Positions 51,959 to 61,014 of a DNA stretch of 64,000 nt are shown in pieces. The stretch comes from Massilia sp. H6 (lineage in GTDB: Bacteria; Pseudomonadota; Gammaproteobacteria; Burkholderiales; Burkholderiaceae_D). Within the stretch, counting starts at the first letter, position 1, and every line of letters starts with the position of its first letter. The position numbers were made by a program, and so were the translations under genes. The stretch spans positions 2,170,001-2,234,000 of the forward strand of contig NZ_CP103371.1 in assembly GCF_024802625.1 (NCBI RefSeq), read 5' to 3'. The notes under the pieces were generated by a model, which saw only the letters and a list, made by a program, of their open reading frames with translations, had not been told where the DNA came from and did no database searches.

Positions 51959-53527
51959 TCAAGCGTCGAGCCAGGCCGGCGGGGCGAGTCGGCGTTCGCT
52001 GCTTCGCGGGGTGCGCTCGCGCATTTCCGGATACGGCCGCGCGACAAAGCGCACTCCTTGCCCAAGCCCGCGGGAGCGATCAAGCGCCATCCCTGGTGCC
52101 AGCGGCGTGTCTTGGCCACTTGCCCGGTCGCGGTGCCAGAAGCCGCCGTCGCGGTGGAACAGCAGCGGCATGGCGGCGGCGCGCGGCAGGGCACTAGCAC
52201 CCGCCTTGCCCAGGGCGCCGCCCGGATCGCTGTCTGGTGCCAGGATATAAAAGGCTTCGGCCCCGGCCCCGGCGTCGGCGCGATGCAAGATGACCCCGTT
52301 GGGCAGCAGCGCGCTGACTTCGAGCTCGACCACACCGCGGATGCTGGCGGTGAGCGCAATGCGCATGCCCAGGCGCAGCGGCACCGGTACATGCTTGCCG
52401 GGCCAGCTGCCGTCGAGCAGCAGGCCGTAGCGCGACACGTCTTCGATCTCGAAGCCGTGGCGGCTCGGCCGGATCACGGCATGGCGTGCGGACAGGCGCC
52501 GCGTCAGGCCGCCGAGCTCGACGCCATGCTCGCCATGCTGCGCCAGTAGCAAGTCGGCTTGCAAGGCAGATGCTTCGAGCCGTCCCAGCACGCACTCGTC
52601 GAGCGCGAACAGGCGCAGGTGGCGCGGGGTGGCCGAGTCCGGCTCGGCATGCACCAGGCATGCGCTGGCGGTGGCACAAGGGTGGTCTTGCACGGCCGGC
52701 GGCACGTCGATCTCGATCAGGTCTTCGTCCCAGGCGATGGTAGAAAAGCCCAGGGCGACCTTGCCGCTGTCTTCGCCCAGGTTCACTTGCGCGATCGAGG
52801 CGTTGCGGGCGGTGACGTCGATGTCGACGCGCCCGCCGCCGGGAGCCTGGACGCGGGCGATGCCGGCGTCGTCGGCCGTCACGCGCACATTTTTACAAGT
52901 GGCAAGAAAAGTCTGGTGGATCTCGCTCAGGCTGGCGTCCTGGCGCGGCACCAGGATTACCGGGGTACAGGTCCAGGTGCGGCCGGCGTCCGGGCGCTGC
53001 GCATGGCGGCTGTGCAGTTCGATCTCGACCCGGTACTGGCCATGCTCCAGGCCGCGCGAGGAAAACTCGAGGAAGACCGGGCGCCAGTCGCCGCGCGAGG
53101 TGCGCTGGAATGCATAGCTTTCGCCGTCGCGCAGGCGCAGGCCCGAATGCACCAGCATGCGCACCTCGGGGGCGCAGTCCATCGGCATGCCGCGCAGTTC
53201 GAGTTTGATGGCCTGGCGCCCGCCAGCGGCGCGCGGATCGAACCCGCTGATGTGCAACTGGGGACGCTGCAAGCCGACCCTGGCCGGCGCCGGCTGGGGC
53301 GCAAACGGCGTGGCCGCTACCGGACCGCGCCCGGCGCGCAGGGCGCTGATGGCATCGAAACTGGACGGCAGGCCTGCTGGCGGAACCACTGGAGCCGGGG
53401 GCGGCATGGCGCTGGCCACCGGTAGCGGGGCTTGAACCGGTTGCGCATGCCCGTGCGCGCACACGCTGTCGCCAGGCAAGACCCAGACAGTGCAGTGCGG
53501 ATGGTCGGGATGGCGGCAGCGGTTCAT
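51959..53527 (-). CDS. FHA domain-containing protein
   Basis: A 522-residue protein. The first 30 residues hold a Cys/His cluster (CRHPDHPHCTVW and CAHGH) resembling a zinc finger, then a Pro-rich linker, a beta-rich middle, and a C-terminal FHA domain (about 335-435) with GR in VLGRLEAS, SARHAVI and DVSRYGLLLDG, the pThr-binding signature. It should bind a phosphothreonine target, most simply one of the two kinases in the cluster. It is followed by PP2C in the same orientation, separated by 115 nt, and its own upstream region has a GTGACGT direct repeat. Confidence 0.88.
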   Translation of the reverse strand: MNRCRHPDHPHCTVWVLPGDSVCAHGHAQPVQAPLPVASAMPPPAPVVPPAGLPSSFDAISALRAGRGPVAATPFAPQPAPARVGLQRPQLHISGFDPRAAGGRQAIKLELRGMPMDCAPEVRMLVHSGLRLRDGESYAFQRTSRGDWRPVFLEFSSRGLEHGQYRVEIELHSRHAQRPDAGRTWTCTPVILVPRQDASLSEIHQTFLATCKNVRVTADDAGIARVQAPGGGRVDIDVTARNASIAQVNLGEDSGKVALGFSTIAWDEDLIEIDVPPAVQDHPCATASACLVHAEPDSATPRHLRLFALDECVLGRLEASALQADLLLAQHGEHGVELGGLTRRLSARHAVIRPSRHGFEIEDVSRYGLLLDGSWPGKHVPVPLRLGMRIALTASIRGVVELEVSALLPNGVILHRADAGAGAEAFYILAPDSDPGGALGKAGASALPRAAAMPLLFHRDGGFWHRDRASGQDTPLAPGMALDRSRGLGQGVRFVARPYPEMRERTPRSSERRLAPPAWLDA

Positions 53528-53642
53528 GATACAGGTGACGTATTGTGACGTTTTTCGCTCAAGACTGGAGCTTACGCGGTTTTGACGGCGGGCGGCGCGC
53601 TGAATTCATTGCAAGGCAACATTATTTACTAATGGGAATCTT

Positions 53643-54638
53643 TTAGTCCCGGCCATCGTGAGGTAGAGCTGTTTCTTCGCCTTCGCAGTGGCGAAACAGC
53701 AACGGCCGCAGCACCAGCGCGGTCAGGTTGTCGGCTTGCAGTCCGGCGGGCGGCGCCCGGTCCAGCGCATCGAACAGGCGCGTCACCATGGCGCCGGCAT
53801 CGGGCGCGTTGGCCAGCAGCGCCGGCCACCCGGCAACGAAGCGCTCGGGCGCGGCGCAAGACCAGAAACCGTCGGTTGCCAGCAGGTAGGCAGCGCCGGC
53901 GCGCAGGGTCAACACGCGGCGGTCCGCCAGCTCGCCCAGCCAGGTTGGCAGGTTCAGTGGCGTCAATCCAAGCAAGGGATCGGACAGCTGCGCCGGGTTG
54001 CTGAAGGTATTGCCGAGAATAAAAGCCTGGGCGATGTGCGGCGAATGCGAACCGTGCACCCGCTGGCGCCAGCCGTGCTCGTCGATCTGTCCGGCCATGG
54101 CCGCGGCAGTAGCGGGCACATGGTCGACCGTCAGCGGCCTGGCCTGTTGCGGCCCGATTTCGTACAAGCGCGAGTCGCCCACGTGGTAAAGCAGCGGTGC
54201 GGCGCCGGGCGGCAGCTCGAGCAGGGTCAGGGTGGTGCCGGGCCGGGCCCCAGTGGCCAGGGCGGCGGTGGCGAAATGGCGCTGCAGCCGCGCGTGCAGC
54301 AGGTCGAGCTGGCCGGCCAGTTCGGCCACCGTGCGGCAGGGCGGCAGCGCCAGCAAGCCTTCGGCCACGGCTTCGGCCGCCTCGCGTCCATGGCCGTGCC
54401 CGCCCATGCCGTCGAGTACCGCCACGCGCCCATGGCCGGCGGGCCAGCCGGCCAGCTGCGTGCGGCGTACCCTCTGTTCGAGCAGGCAGCAAGCCTGGCC
54501 GGCGAAGTCGATGACGACGAAATTGTCCTGGTTCTCGGCCCGCTGGACCGGCCCGCAGCCACGCCGGCTGGCGACGGCGACGTCGTAGTAGGGGGCAAAC
54601 TGGAACTGGGCGAGGAGAGCGGACAAGGCTGGCGGCAT
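53643..54638 (-). CDS. PP2C-family protein phosphatase
   Basis: About 331 residues, soluble Mn/Mg-dependent Ser/Thr phosphatase. Metal-binding residues are present in order: ENQDNF (D), AVLDGMGGHG (DGMGG), YHVGDSRLYE, LLATDGFW and QADNLTALVL. It should reverse kinase phosphorylation of cluster proteins, as PstP does for PknA/PknB in actinobacteria. Start ATG 54638 is by protein start; no strong ribosome site is seen, and a TTG at 54683 is possible. Divergence from the cluster's minus-strand neighbours is interrupted only by MFS and GNAT genes. Confidence 0.9.
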   Translation of the reverse strand: MPPALSALLAQFQFAPYYDVAVASRRGCGPVQRAENQDNFVVIDFAGQACCLLEQRVRRTQLAGWPAGHGRVAVLDGMGGHGHGREAAEAVAEGLLALPPCRTVAELAGQLDLLHARLQRHFATAALATGARPGTTLTLLELPPGAAPLLYHVGDSRLYEIGPQQARPLTVDHVPATAAAMAGQIDEHGWRQRVHGSHSPHIAQAFILGNTFSNPAQLSDPLLGLTPLNLPTWLGELADRRVLTLRAGAAYLLATDGFWSCAAPERFVAGWPALLANAPDAGAMVTRLFDALDRAPPAGLQADNLTALVLRPLLFRHCEGEETALPHDGRD

Positions 54639-54704
54639 GGGTTGGGGGGCGATCCGGTGACGATCCCGACACTTTACACGCAAGCCATTGGCACGGAGCC
54701 CGGC

Positions 54705-56045
54705 TCAGATGGGGTTGTCCCGGTTCTTTCCGCTTCCGATGGCCAGCGTAGCCGCATTAACTAGTACGCAGGCCCCGGCGGCGGCCAAGGCCGCCGGCAC
54801 GCCCCAATGGTCTGCAACCTGGCCCCAGAACACGCTACCCATGACATAGCCGCCCGACATCACGAACAGGTAAATCGACAGCGTGCGCGCCCGCACTTCG
54901 GCCGGAAACGACAGCTGGGCCGCGGCATTGAGCGTGGAGACCGTGGCCGACCAGGCCATGCCGCCGCAGATGGTCATGGGCACCAGCAGCGCCAGCGAGC
55001 GGCTGCCGGCCAGCGCCAGCAGCATCAGGCCATATACCAGCAGGGCGCCGACCAGGACCCCGGTCTTGTCGACCCGGGCCCGCACTTGGGGCAGGAAGAA
55101 GGCGGCGATGACTGCGCCGCCGCCCAGGCAACCCATCAGCAGGCCATAGGTGCTCGACTGCCGCTGCAGCACGTCGCGCACGAACACCGGCAGCAGGCTG
55201 GCAAAGGCGATGGTGGCAAAGAACACCGAGCACACATTGCGCAGGATGCGCCGGTAACGCGCACAACCAAGGGCGGCATCGAGACCGCAGCGCAAGCGCT
55301 GCTGGAAACTGGCGCGCGCGCTTGCCTGCGGCGTATGCTCCTGCCACCAGGCCCAGTACACCCCAAGCAGTCCCAGGAAGGACAGCGCATTGGCCAGGAA
55401 CAGGGCGCTGGCGCCGATCCAGCCGAACAGCAGCCCGCCCAGCGCCGGTCCGATGATGGCCGACAGGTTATACGACAGGTTGTTGAGGGTGGCGGCGGCT
55501 TCGACTTCGTCGGGTTCGACCAGCCCCGACATTGCTGCCTGCCAGGCCGGCCACACGAAGGCGGTGCCGACACCCACGCAGAACGTGATCACCAGCACCG
55601 CTGTGCTCGAGACCAGCCCGGTAGCGGCCAGCAGCGCCATGGCGGCCGCGCACAAGGCCATGTACAGATTGCAGAAGAACAAAAACTTCGGCCGGTGCAC
55701 GGCGTCTGCCACCACGCCGGCGAGCAGTGCGCACAGCAAAATCGGGACATAGGTCGCGGTCTGCACCAGCGAGGTGATCGAGGCCGACTGTGTCATCGAG
55801 GCCACCAGCCAGGCCGAGGCGAAGGTCTGGATCCAGGTGCCGAGATTCGATACCATGTTGGCCAGCCAGAGCTTGCGGTAACGCGGATGGCGCAGCGGCT
55901 GGGTCAGGGGCACCCTGCGGCGCGCGCTGGTGCGCACGGCAGGTGAGGGTAGGGGCGGCGCGATGGTGGCGCTGGCGCTGACGTTTGTACTGTCTTGGGT
56001 GCAGGTAGAGGGGTAGGGGCCCGGGCATGGGCTGGCATTGGGCAT
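54705..56045 (-). CDS. MFS transporter, EntS-like
   Basis: A 446-residue, 12-helix major facilitator of the MFS_3 group that includes the enterobactin exporter EntS. It begins with a Pro/Ser-rich N-terminus and RKLWLANMVSNLGTWIQTFASAW as its first helix. ATG 56045 is preferred; the frame is open to 56096 without a ribosome site. It separates the PP2C gene from the kinase/SEDS operon, with no obvious functional link to either. The exported substrate is unknown. Confidence 0.88.
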   Translation of the reverse strand: MPNASPCPGPYPSTCTQDSTNVSASATIAPPLPSPAVRTSARRRVPLTQPLRHPRYRKLWLANMVSNLGTWIQTFASAWLVASMTQSASITSLVQTATYVPILLCALLAGVVADAVHRPKFLFFCNLYMALCAAAMALLAATGLVSSTAVLVITFCVGVGTAFVWPAWQAAMSGLVEPDEVEAAATLNNLSYNLSAIIGPALGGLLFGWIGASALFLANALSFLGLLGVYWAWWQEHTPQASARASFQQRLRCGLDAALGCARYRRILRNVCSVFFATIAFASLLPVFVRDVLQRQSSTYGLLMGCLGGGAVIAAFFLPQVRARVDKTGVLVGALLVYGLMLLALAGSRSLALLVPMTICGGMAWSATVSTLNAAAQLSFPAEVRARTLSIYLFVMSGGYVMGSVFWGQVADHWGVPAALAAAGACVLVNAATLAIGSGKNRDNPI

Positions 56046-56155
56046 GGTCAGGACAGTGTAGAAGCCTTCCCTGCCGCTGGTCAATAAAATTGCCAAACAG
56101 AAAGAGCTATTCTAATATCTTGATCATATTGTTGCTTTCCGAGAACACGCGCCCC

Positions 56156-56626
56156 ATGAACCAGATGCTGATCCGACCATTGCAAGCCGGGGATATACCA
56201 GCCGTGGCCGCCATGCTGCGCGAACTGGCGCGCGAATTCATTGTCCACGAATCGACGCTTGAAGGCGCATCAACCTTTCTCGCAGAGAACAACGCACAAG
56301 GCATACGGGGCTTCCTGGCCAGCGGCCATGTCTACCATGTGGCGCTGATCGAAGGCGAGCTGGCCGGCTTCGTGGCGATACGCGGGTGCAACCACCTGTT
56401 TCACCTGTTTGTCGGCAAACGCTGGCAGCGGCGCGGGGTAGGCCGGGCATTGTGGGTGACCGCGCGCGCGGCAGCGCAGGGCAGTGGCGGCGATGGCAGC
56501 TTTACCGTGAATGCCTCGAATTTCGCGGTACCGGTGTACGGGGCTCTTGGCTTCGTACGCACCGGCCCGACCGCGTGCGTCAAGGGCCTGTATTTCAACC
56601 CGATGCGGCTGGCCAGGCGCGATTAA
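56156..56626 (+). CDS. GNAT family N-acetyltransferase
   Basis: A 156-residue acetyl-CoA-dependent acyltransferase. The core strand-helix-strand pattern includes LAGFVAIRGCNHLFHLFVGKRWQRRGVGRALW, the R-R-G-V-G-R-A acetyl-CoA pyrophosphate loop of GNAT motif A (about 95), and VPVYGALGFVRTG as motif B. The acceptor is unknown. It starts at ATG 56156; its stop overlaps by 4 nt the stop of the convergent SH3 gene. Confidence 0.9.
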   Translation: MNQMLIRPLQAGDIPAVAAMLRELAREFIVHESTLEGASTFLAENNAQGIRGFLASGHVYHVALIEGELAGFVAIRGCNHLFHLFVGKRWQRRGVGRALWVTARAAAQGSGGDGSFTVNASNFAVPVYGALGFVRTGPTACVKGLYFNPMRLARRD

Positions 56627-57075
56627 TGTCCCTCGTGGCGCTGGCGTAGCCACAGGCTGCTGGCCCAGCCCTGCTGGCGCTGTCCGTCGAGCTCGACACT
56701 TAGCTGCCACCAGTCTCCCTGACGGCGGCCGGTCGCAATCACTTCTGTGCCGGCCGGCACCACCGCCAGGCGCGCCGCGTTGACGCCCACGGCGGCACGC
56801 AGGTTCAAATCGTCGCGCACGCGGTAGCGTTCGCCCGCGAGCGGCGTGTTGCCATGGTGCGCGGCCGCTTGCACGCCCGCCGGCGCGCCGAACAGGCCTT
56901 GCAGCAGGGCGCCAACGAGCGCCGTGCCGCCAACCAGCACCGCCAGCGCGCGCGCGTTCGGCCGCCGCCACCAGGCGCGCGGCGTGAACCAGGCCCCCAG
57001 GCACAGTGTCAGCAGCAGGCCCGCGGCGTACCACAGGTACGGGCCATAGTGAGAGATCGAAGCGGTCGGTTGCAT
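56623..57075 (-). CDS. Bacterial SH3 domain protein, membrane anchored
   Basis: A 150-residue protein with two transmembrane helices near the N-terminus (YGPYLWYAAGLLLTLCLGAW and ARALAVLVGGTALVGALL) and a C-terminal SH3b domain (about 80-145; RYRVRDDLNLRAAVG, DWWQLSV, and GWASSLWL). SH3b domains bind peptidoglycan or cell-wall peptides, which suits the SEDS/PBP context. It is the last gene of the kinase-SEDS-FHA operon, starting 7 nt after the stop of the previous gene. Confidence 0.85.
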   Translation of the reverse strand: MQPTASISHYGPYLWYAAGLLLTLCLGAWFTPRAWWRRPNARALAVLVGGTALVGALLQGLFGAPAGVQAAAHHGNTPLAGERYRVRDDLNLRAAVGVNAARLAVVPAGTEVIATGRRQGDWWQLSVELDGQRQQGWASSLWLRQRHEGH

Positions 57076-57082
57076 GGCTGGC

Positions 57083-58657
57083 TCACGCGTCGAAGCGCAG
57101 CACGTAATGGCCGGCGACCAGGTGGTGGCCGGGCGGTATCAGGTAAGGCTGCTGGGCGCTTGCCTCGAGCACCTGCGCCACCAGGCCCAGCTCGCCATCG
57201 AGGTGGAACAATGCCTGGGTGTCGGACAGGCGCACGATCCGCATGCCGTCGCTGGCAGCCTCCCAGCTGAAGGCATTGCGCGACAGCCCGAGCCGGTCGG
57301 CGCTGGCGGCGGCGCTGCCGTCGGCGTGGCGCAGGAACTGCGGCGCATCGAGCACACGCAGCGCAGCCAGCGCGGGCATGCCGCGTCCGAACACCAGGCT
57401 AGCGCCGGCCGCGGCCGGCTGGACCGGACCCTGCTCCAGGCCAAGCAGCGCGCAGTAGCGGTCCGCCATCTGGGGCGGCACCGCGTGCAGCCGGACGCTG
57501 GCGCCGTCTTGCGGTGCAAAGCTCGATGGCACGCTGACGCGCTGGCGCCCGGCTCCGGTGATGGCATGCAGCTGGTCGGCGGCGTCGACGGCAAAGCCGA
57601 TCACGTCGTCCTTGCCGGGTGCTACCGGGTTCAAGGTCGAACCGTTTGCGGGTCCGAGGCCGATCTCCAGTGACTCGGCGCCGGTGTCGCGATAGCGGCT
57701 AAGGCGCGGTAGAGCCAGCGCGGCCAGCGTGATGCGGTGGCGCGCGACCGGTGCGTAGGTGGCATCGTTTTCCGAAGCACTGATTCGATCGGCTGGCGCT
57801 GCCGCCAGCGGCATGGCGGTCGCTTCGCCACCAGCGAGCTCGGCCACGGCAGCACGCGCCTTCCAGACCGAGGGGCCGCGCGCCGGGATGGCGCTGTCCG
57901 CCATGGCCGGCGCCGCCAGCGGCGCGCCGGCCGCACGGCTGATGCGCAGCAGCAGGCGCTGGCCGGTGTTGCTGGCAGTGCCGTGTTTGGCGCGCACCAC
58001 GTAATAGCCATTGGCCTCGTCGAAGCGGCAGTCGAGTGCATCTTTCGGGCGTACCTGCACCTCGATCGGCGCGTCAAGGCCATCGTTGATCAGCAGGATG
58101 CCGCCATCGGGCCCGAATGGCCAGCCCGGCACGCAGAAGGTGGCGTTCGCACCGTCCTGGCCGACTACGGTCAGGCGCTGGTTCGGATACACCACGCACA
58201 CCGGCTGCCAGATCGCACTGTCGCGCGAGGCGCTCACCGTGTACAGGATCTGTTCGCCCGGCGCCGGCAGGTAGACCGCGTGACCAAATTTCACCTTGAC
58301 TTCGCCCTGCGCGACTTCGTCGGCGCCGACCACGTGGTAGCGCACTTCGTCGCCGCCGAGCAGGTCGCCGAAATCCTTCTGGTGCAGCGCGGCCAGCGAC
58401 TGCGCCAGGTCGCGCACGCGCGCGCCGCGGGTCAGGTGGCGGTCGTCGTCGACCTGCTCTTGCGGCAGCATCAGGGTGACGTGCGAAAAGCAGCGGGTGG
58501 CGGCGCGTCCGCGCTGCTCGCGCGGCGAGCGCTCGAGCAGGTCGCGCAGCAGCGGACGGCGGGAGAACAGCGACAGGCCGGGCGCCTGCCACAGCGCTTC
58601 GGCATTGAACACATCGTCGACCCTGGCTAGCACTTCGTGTTGGACATAGACCGGCAT
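57083..58657 (-). CDS. FHA-like domain protein, kinase/SEDS operon
   Basis: A 524-residue soluble protein. The C-terminal about 110 residues are FHA-like: VFGRGMPALAALRVL, then SRNAFSW in place of the canonical S-R-x-H, and VAGHYVLRF at the end. The N-terminal part (about 1-260) includes DRHLTRGARVRDLAQSLAALH and FGHAVYLPAPGEQ. By position it recalls the N-terminal domain of actinobacterial FhaA, but I cannot establish homology by eye. GAGGAGA 8 nt before ATG 58657. It overlaps the SEDS gene end by 31 nt, implying translational coupling. Confidence 0.78.
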   Translation of the reverse strand: MPVYVQHEVLARVDDVFNAEALWQAPGLSLFSRRPLLRDLLERSPREQRGRAATRCFSHVTLMLPQEQVDDDRHLTRGARVRDLAQSLAALHQKDFGDLLGGDEVRYHVVGADEVAQGEVKVKFGHAVYLPAPGEQILYTVSASRDSAIWQPVCVVYPNQRLTVVGQDGANATFCVPGWPFGPDGGILLINDGLDAPIEVQVRPKDALDCRFDEANGYYVVRAKHGTASNTGQRLLLRISRAAGAPLAAPAMADSAIPARGPSVWKARAAVAELAGGEATAMPLAAAPADRISASENDATYAPVARHRITLAALALPRLSRYRDTGAESLEIGLGPANGSTLNPVAPGKDDVIGFAVDAADQLHAITGAGRQRVSVPSSFAPQDGASVRLHAVPPQMADRYCALLGLEQGPVQPAAAGASLVFGRGMPALAALRVLDAPQFLRHADGSAAASADRLGLSRNAFSWEAASDGMRIVRLSDTQALFHLDGELGLVAQVLEASAQQPYLIPPGHHLVAGHYVLRFDA

Positions 58658-61014
58658 AATGGATTCTCCTCGGATGATTGAACGCTCGCCATGCCGAACG
58701 CTAGCAGGGGGCAGATGAAAAACAGCAGGTGCGAGCCGCCGCTGGAAAGAAAACTCATCGGCTGCCCCATGATGGGAAACAGGGCCAGGTTGGTGCCCCA
58801 CGACAGCAAGAAGTGCCCGGCCAGGAAGGCAGCGCCGCCGCACAGGGCAAAGCACTGGAAGCGCCCGAGCCAGGCGCGCCGGAAATCGCGGGCGCCGGCT
58901 GCCACTTGCCAGGCGCGGGCGGCCGCATGCAGCAGTGCCGCCAGCAGCCCGGCCTGCAGCAGCCATACCAGCAGGGCGCCGACCAGCCCGTGGCGATACA
59001 GCAGGAACGAGGGCGCGAAATCGTCCTGCACCGCCGGGATGCGCAGCGCCTCGCCGGCGGACTGGCCAAGCGTGGCGAGGCCGAGCAGGCCATCGGCCCC
59101 GACCCAGGCGCCTGCGGCGACGGCGCGCGCGCCCAGCAGCATCTGCTGGCCGGTATGGGGATGGGCAGTCGGGTCGGACCAGACCTGGAAACGCTCGGTA
59201 TAGAAACCGGCCGCACCGAGACCGGGCGCGGCCTGCTGCAGTGCCGCCGCGCCCACCAGCGCGCCGAAGCACAGCGCGCCAACGATGGCCGCGCCACGCC
59301 GGCGGCCACTGGCCAGGCACCAGGCCACGAACGATACGGCGGCCCATACCAGCAGCAGGATCAGGGGCGAATAGTCGTCGACCTGGATCAGGGCCACCGC
59401 CAGCAGCAGTACGAATAGCAAGGCCGGCGCGATGATGCGCAGCCAGGCCTGCCAGTGGCGCGCCGCCGCCACGGCGGCCGGGGCCGCGCCGCCGGTAGCC
59501 AGCGCCAGGCAATGGGCGCTCAGGGCCGCCAGTGCGAGCTTGGCAAATTCCACCGGCTGGACATCGAATACCCCGGTTTCGTTGCCGAAAGCTACTTGCA
59601 GCACCAGCGCGCCCAGCGCGCACAGCGCCAGCGCCACCAGCAAGTACTCGGTGGCCGGGCGCGACACGCTGGCGCGGGCCACGCCCTGGAACAGCAGCAG
59701 CCCAAGGGGCAGGCCGATGGCCAGCAGCACGCAGCTGTTTTCGACATGGCGCAGCCAGGCCGTGTCGCGCGCGCCCAGCCCGAGTTCGAGCTGTACCAGC
59801 AAACCGGCGCCGAGCAGCAGCACGGCGAGCGCGCCCAGCACGGCAACCCGCGCCGCCCAGAGCAGGGCCAGCCACAGCGCGGCCCAGGCCAGCAACAAGG
59901 CCCAGCCGGCGCCCGGCGCGGCAGCGCTGCGCTGCATGACCAGCATCAGCACCGCCAGCGCGACAATGGCGACCGCCGCCGCGATCCGGATCGCTGGCGC
60001 CAGGCCGCGGGTAGGTTCGGCCAGGCGCCAGCCGGCCAGTGCGGCCAGCAAGGCGGCGGCCAGCGCCGCGCTCCAGGCGGCGGCCGGTGGCGCCTTGACT
60101 TGCCACAGCGAGCGCTCTTGCCAGTGCCAGCGCAGGCCCGGAGCGAACTGCGACTGCGCCTGCGCAAACAGTTCGACCTGTGCCGATGGCACCAGCGTAA
60201 GCCTGGCGGCCTGCGTGCTGACAGCGTCGAAGGACAGTGCAAACGCGGTGCGTCCCACGGCAAGGCCGGTGACGCCGTCGAGCGCATGTTCGCGCTGCGC
60301 CACGTCGCTCCAGCGACCGTCTTGCCGCACCAGCACCGGCTGCGACCCGCGCACGGTCAGGGCGACGTCCTGGCTGCCACGCTCGCCCCGGCTAGCGGCG
60401 CCGGCAGCGGCGCGCGCCAGGCTGACATTGCCGGCCTCGAGGCCCGCCACCGGCAACCGGTTGCCGCAATACAGGTGGCCACCGAAAGCCAGCGGACGGG
60501 CGAGGCTGAGAATGGCCGGTGCGATCCGGTTCCAGTAGGCGCCCAGGCGGGTGCCCGCGCCGGCGCCGGGGCAGGCAGGCTGCATCGCGCCGTCGCGCAG
60601 CAGCAGCGCGCCATCGTAGTGCCAGCGCTGTCCGGCGGCGCGCAGTTGGGCGGTGCCGTCGCCCGCCTGCGTGACGTCGAAGCGGGTGGCGCCCACCTGC
60701 AACTGCTGGCCGGCAGCCAGAACGATGCTGCCGGTGTGGCGCCGCGCGCTCCCATGGCGCAGCACGGCGCCTTGCGCCGGATTGGTGTTACGCAGCCACC
60801 AGCTGCCTTCGGCGTCGCGGCGCACACTGAACTGGTGTGCACCGGCGCGCGGCGCGGCCAGCTCTGCGCGTCCCAGCATGGCCGATTCGCCAGGCCGGAG
60901 ATCGAGTGTGATCGCGGCCGGCAGCCAGCGCTGCGGTGCCAGCGTCAGCGCAGCCAGATGCAGTGCGCAGACCAGGCCAAGCGCCAAGCCTGCTGCCGCT
61001 AGCCGGGTATTCAT
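58627..61014 (-). CDS. SEDS (FtsW/RodA-type) protein with N-terminal FHA-like domain
   Basis: A 795-residue membrane protein. One helix (about 5-25) is followed by a roughly 260-residue region containing an FHA-like stretch (about 45-115; LGRAELAAPRAGAHQF, GSWWLRNTNPAQGAVLRHG, LAAGQQLQVGATRFDV) and then about 10 transmembrane helices of SEDS type. SEDS landmarks: VFDVQPVEFAKLALA, VQDDFAPSFLLYRHGLVGALL and QPMSFLSSGGSHLLFF, like FQPSEFxKL, TDFxF..ELG and PFxSYGGS of FtsW/RodA. It should polymerise glycan strands from lipid II, partnered by the PBP at 40221-43421. The region between helix 1 and 2 would face the periplasm, odd for an FHA fold. The start overlaps the kinase stop (ATGA). Confidence 0.86.
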   Translation of the reverse strand: MNTRLAAAGLALGLVCALHLAALTLAPQRWLPAAITLDLRPGESAMLGRAELAAPRAGAHQFSVRRDAEGSWWLRNTNPAQGAVLRHGSARRHTGSIVLAAGQQLQVGATRFDVTQAGDGTAQLRAAGQRWHYDGALLLRDGAMQPACPGAGAGTRLGAYWNRIAPAILSLARPLAFGGHLYCGNRLPVAGLEAGNVSLARAAAGAASRGERGSQDVALTVRGSQPVLVRQDGRWSDVAQREHALDGVTGLAVGRTAFALSFDAVSTQAARLTLVPSAQVELFAQAQSQFAPGLRWHWQERSLWQVKAPPAAAWSAALAAALLAALAGWRLAEPTRGLAPAIRIAAAVAIVALAVLMLVMQRSAAAPGAGWALLLAWAALWLALLWAARVAVLGALAVLLLGAGLLVQLELGLGARDTAWLRHVENSCVLLAIGLPLGLLLFQGVARASVSRPATEYLLVALALCALGALVLQVAFGNETGVFDVQPVEFAKLALAALSAHCLALATGGAAPAAVAAARHWQAWLRIIAPALLFVLLLAVALIQVDDYSPLILLLVWAAVSFVAWCLASGRRRGAAIVGALCFGALVGAAALQQAAPGLGAAGFYTERFQVWSDPTAHPHTGQQMLLGARAVAAGAWVGADGLLGLATLGQSAGEALRIPAVQDDFAPSFLLYRHGLVGALLVWLLQAGLLAALLHAAARAWQVAAGARDFRRAWLGRFQCFALCGGAAFLAGHFLLSWGTNLALFPIMGQPMSFLSSGGSHLLFFICPLLAFGMASVQSSEENPLCRSMSNTKC

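Noticed and set aside
57083..60106. 1007-residue open frame reading through the SEDS gene
   Set aside because: Only its last 524 residues are a real protein (start at 58657). The rest is the SEDS gene read in the wrong frame and is Arg/Gly/Ala-rich.
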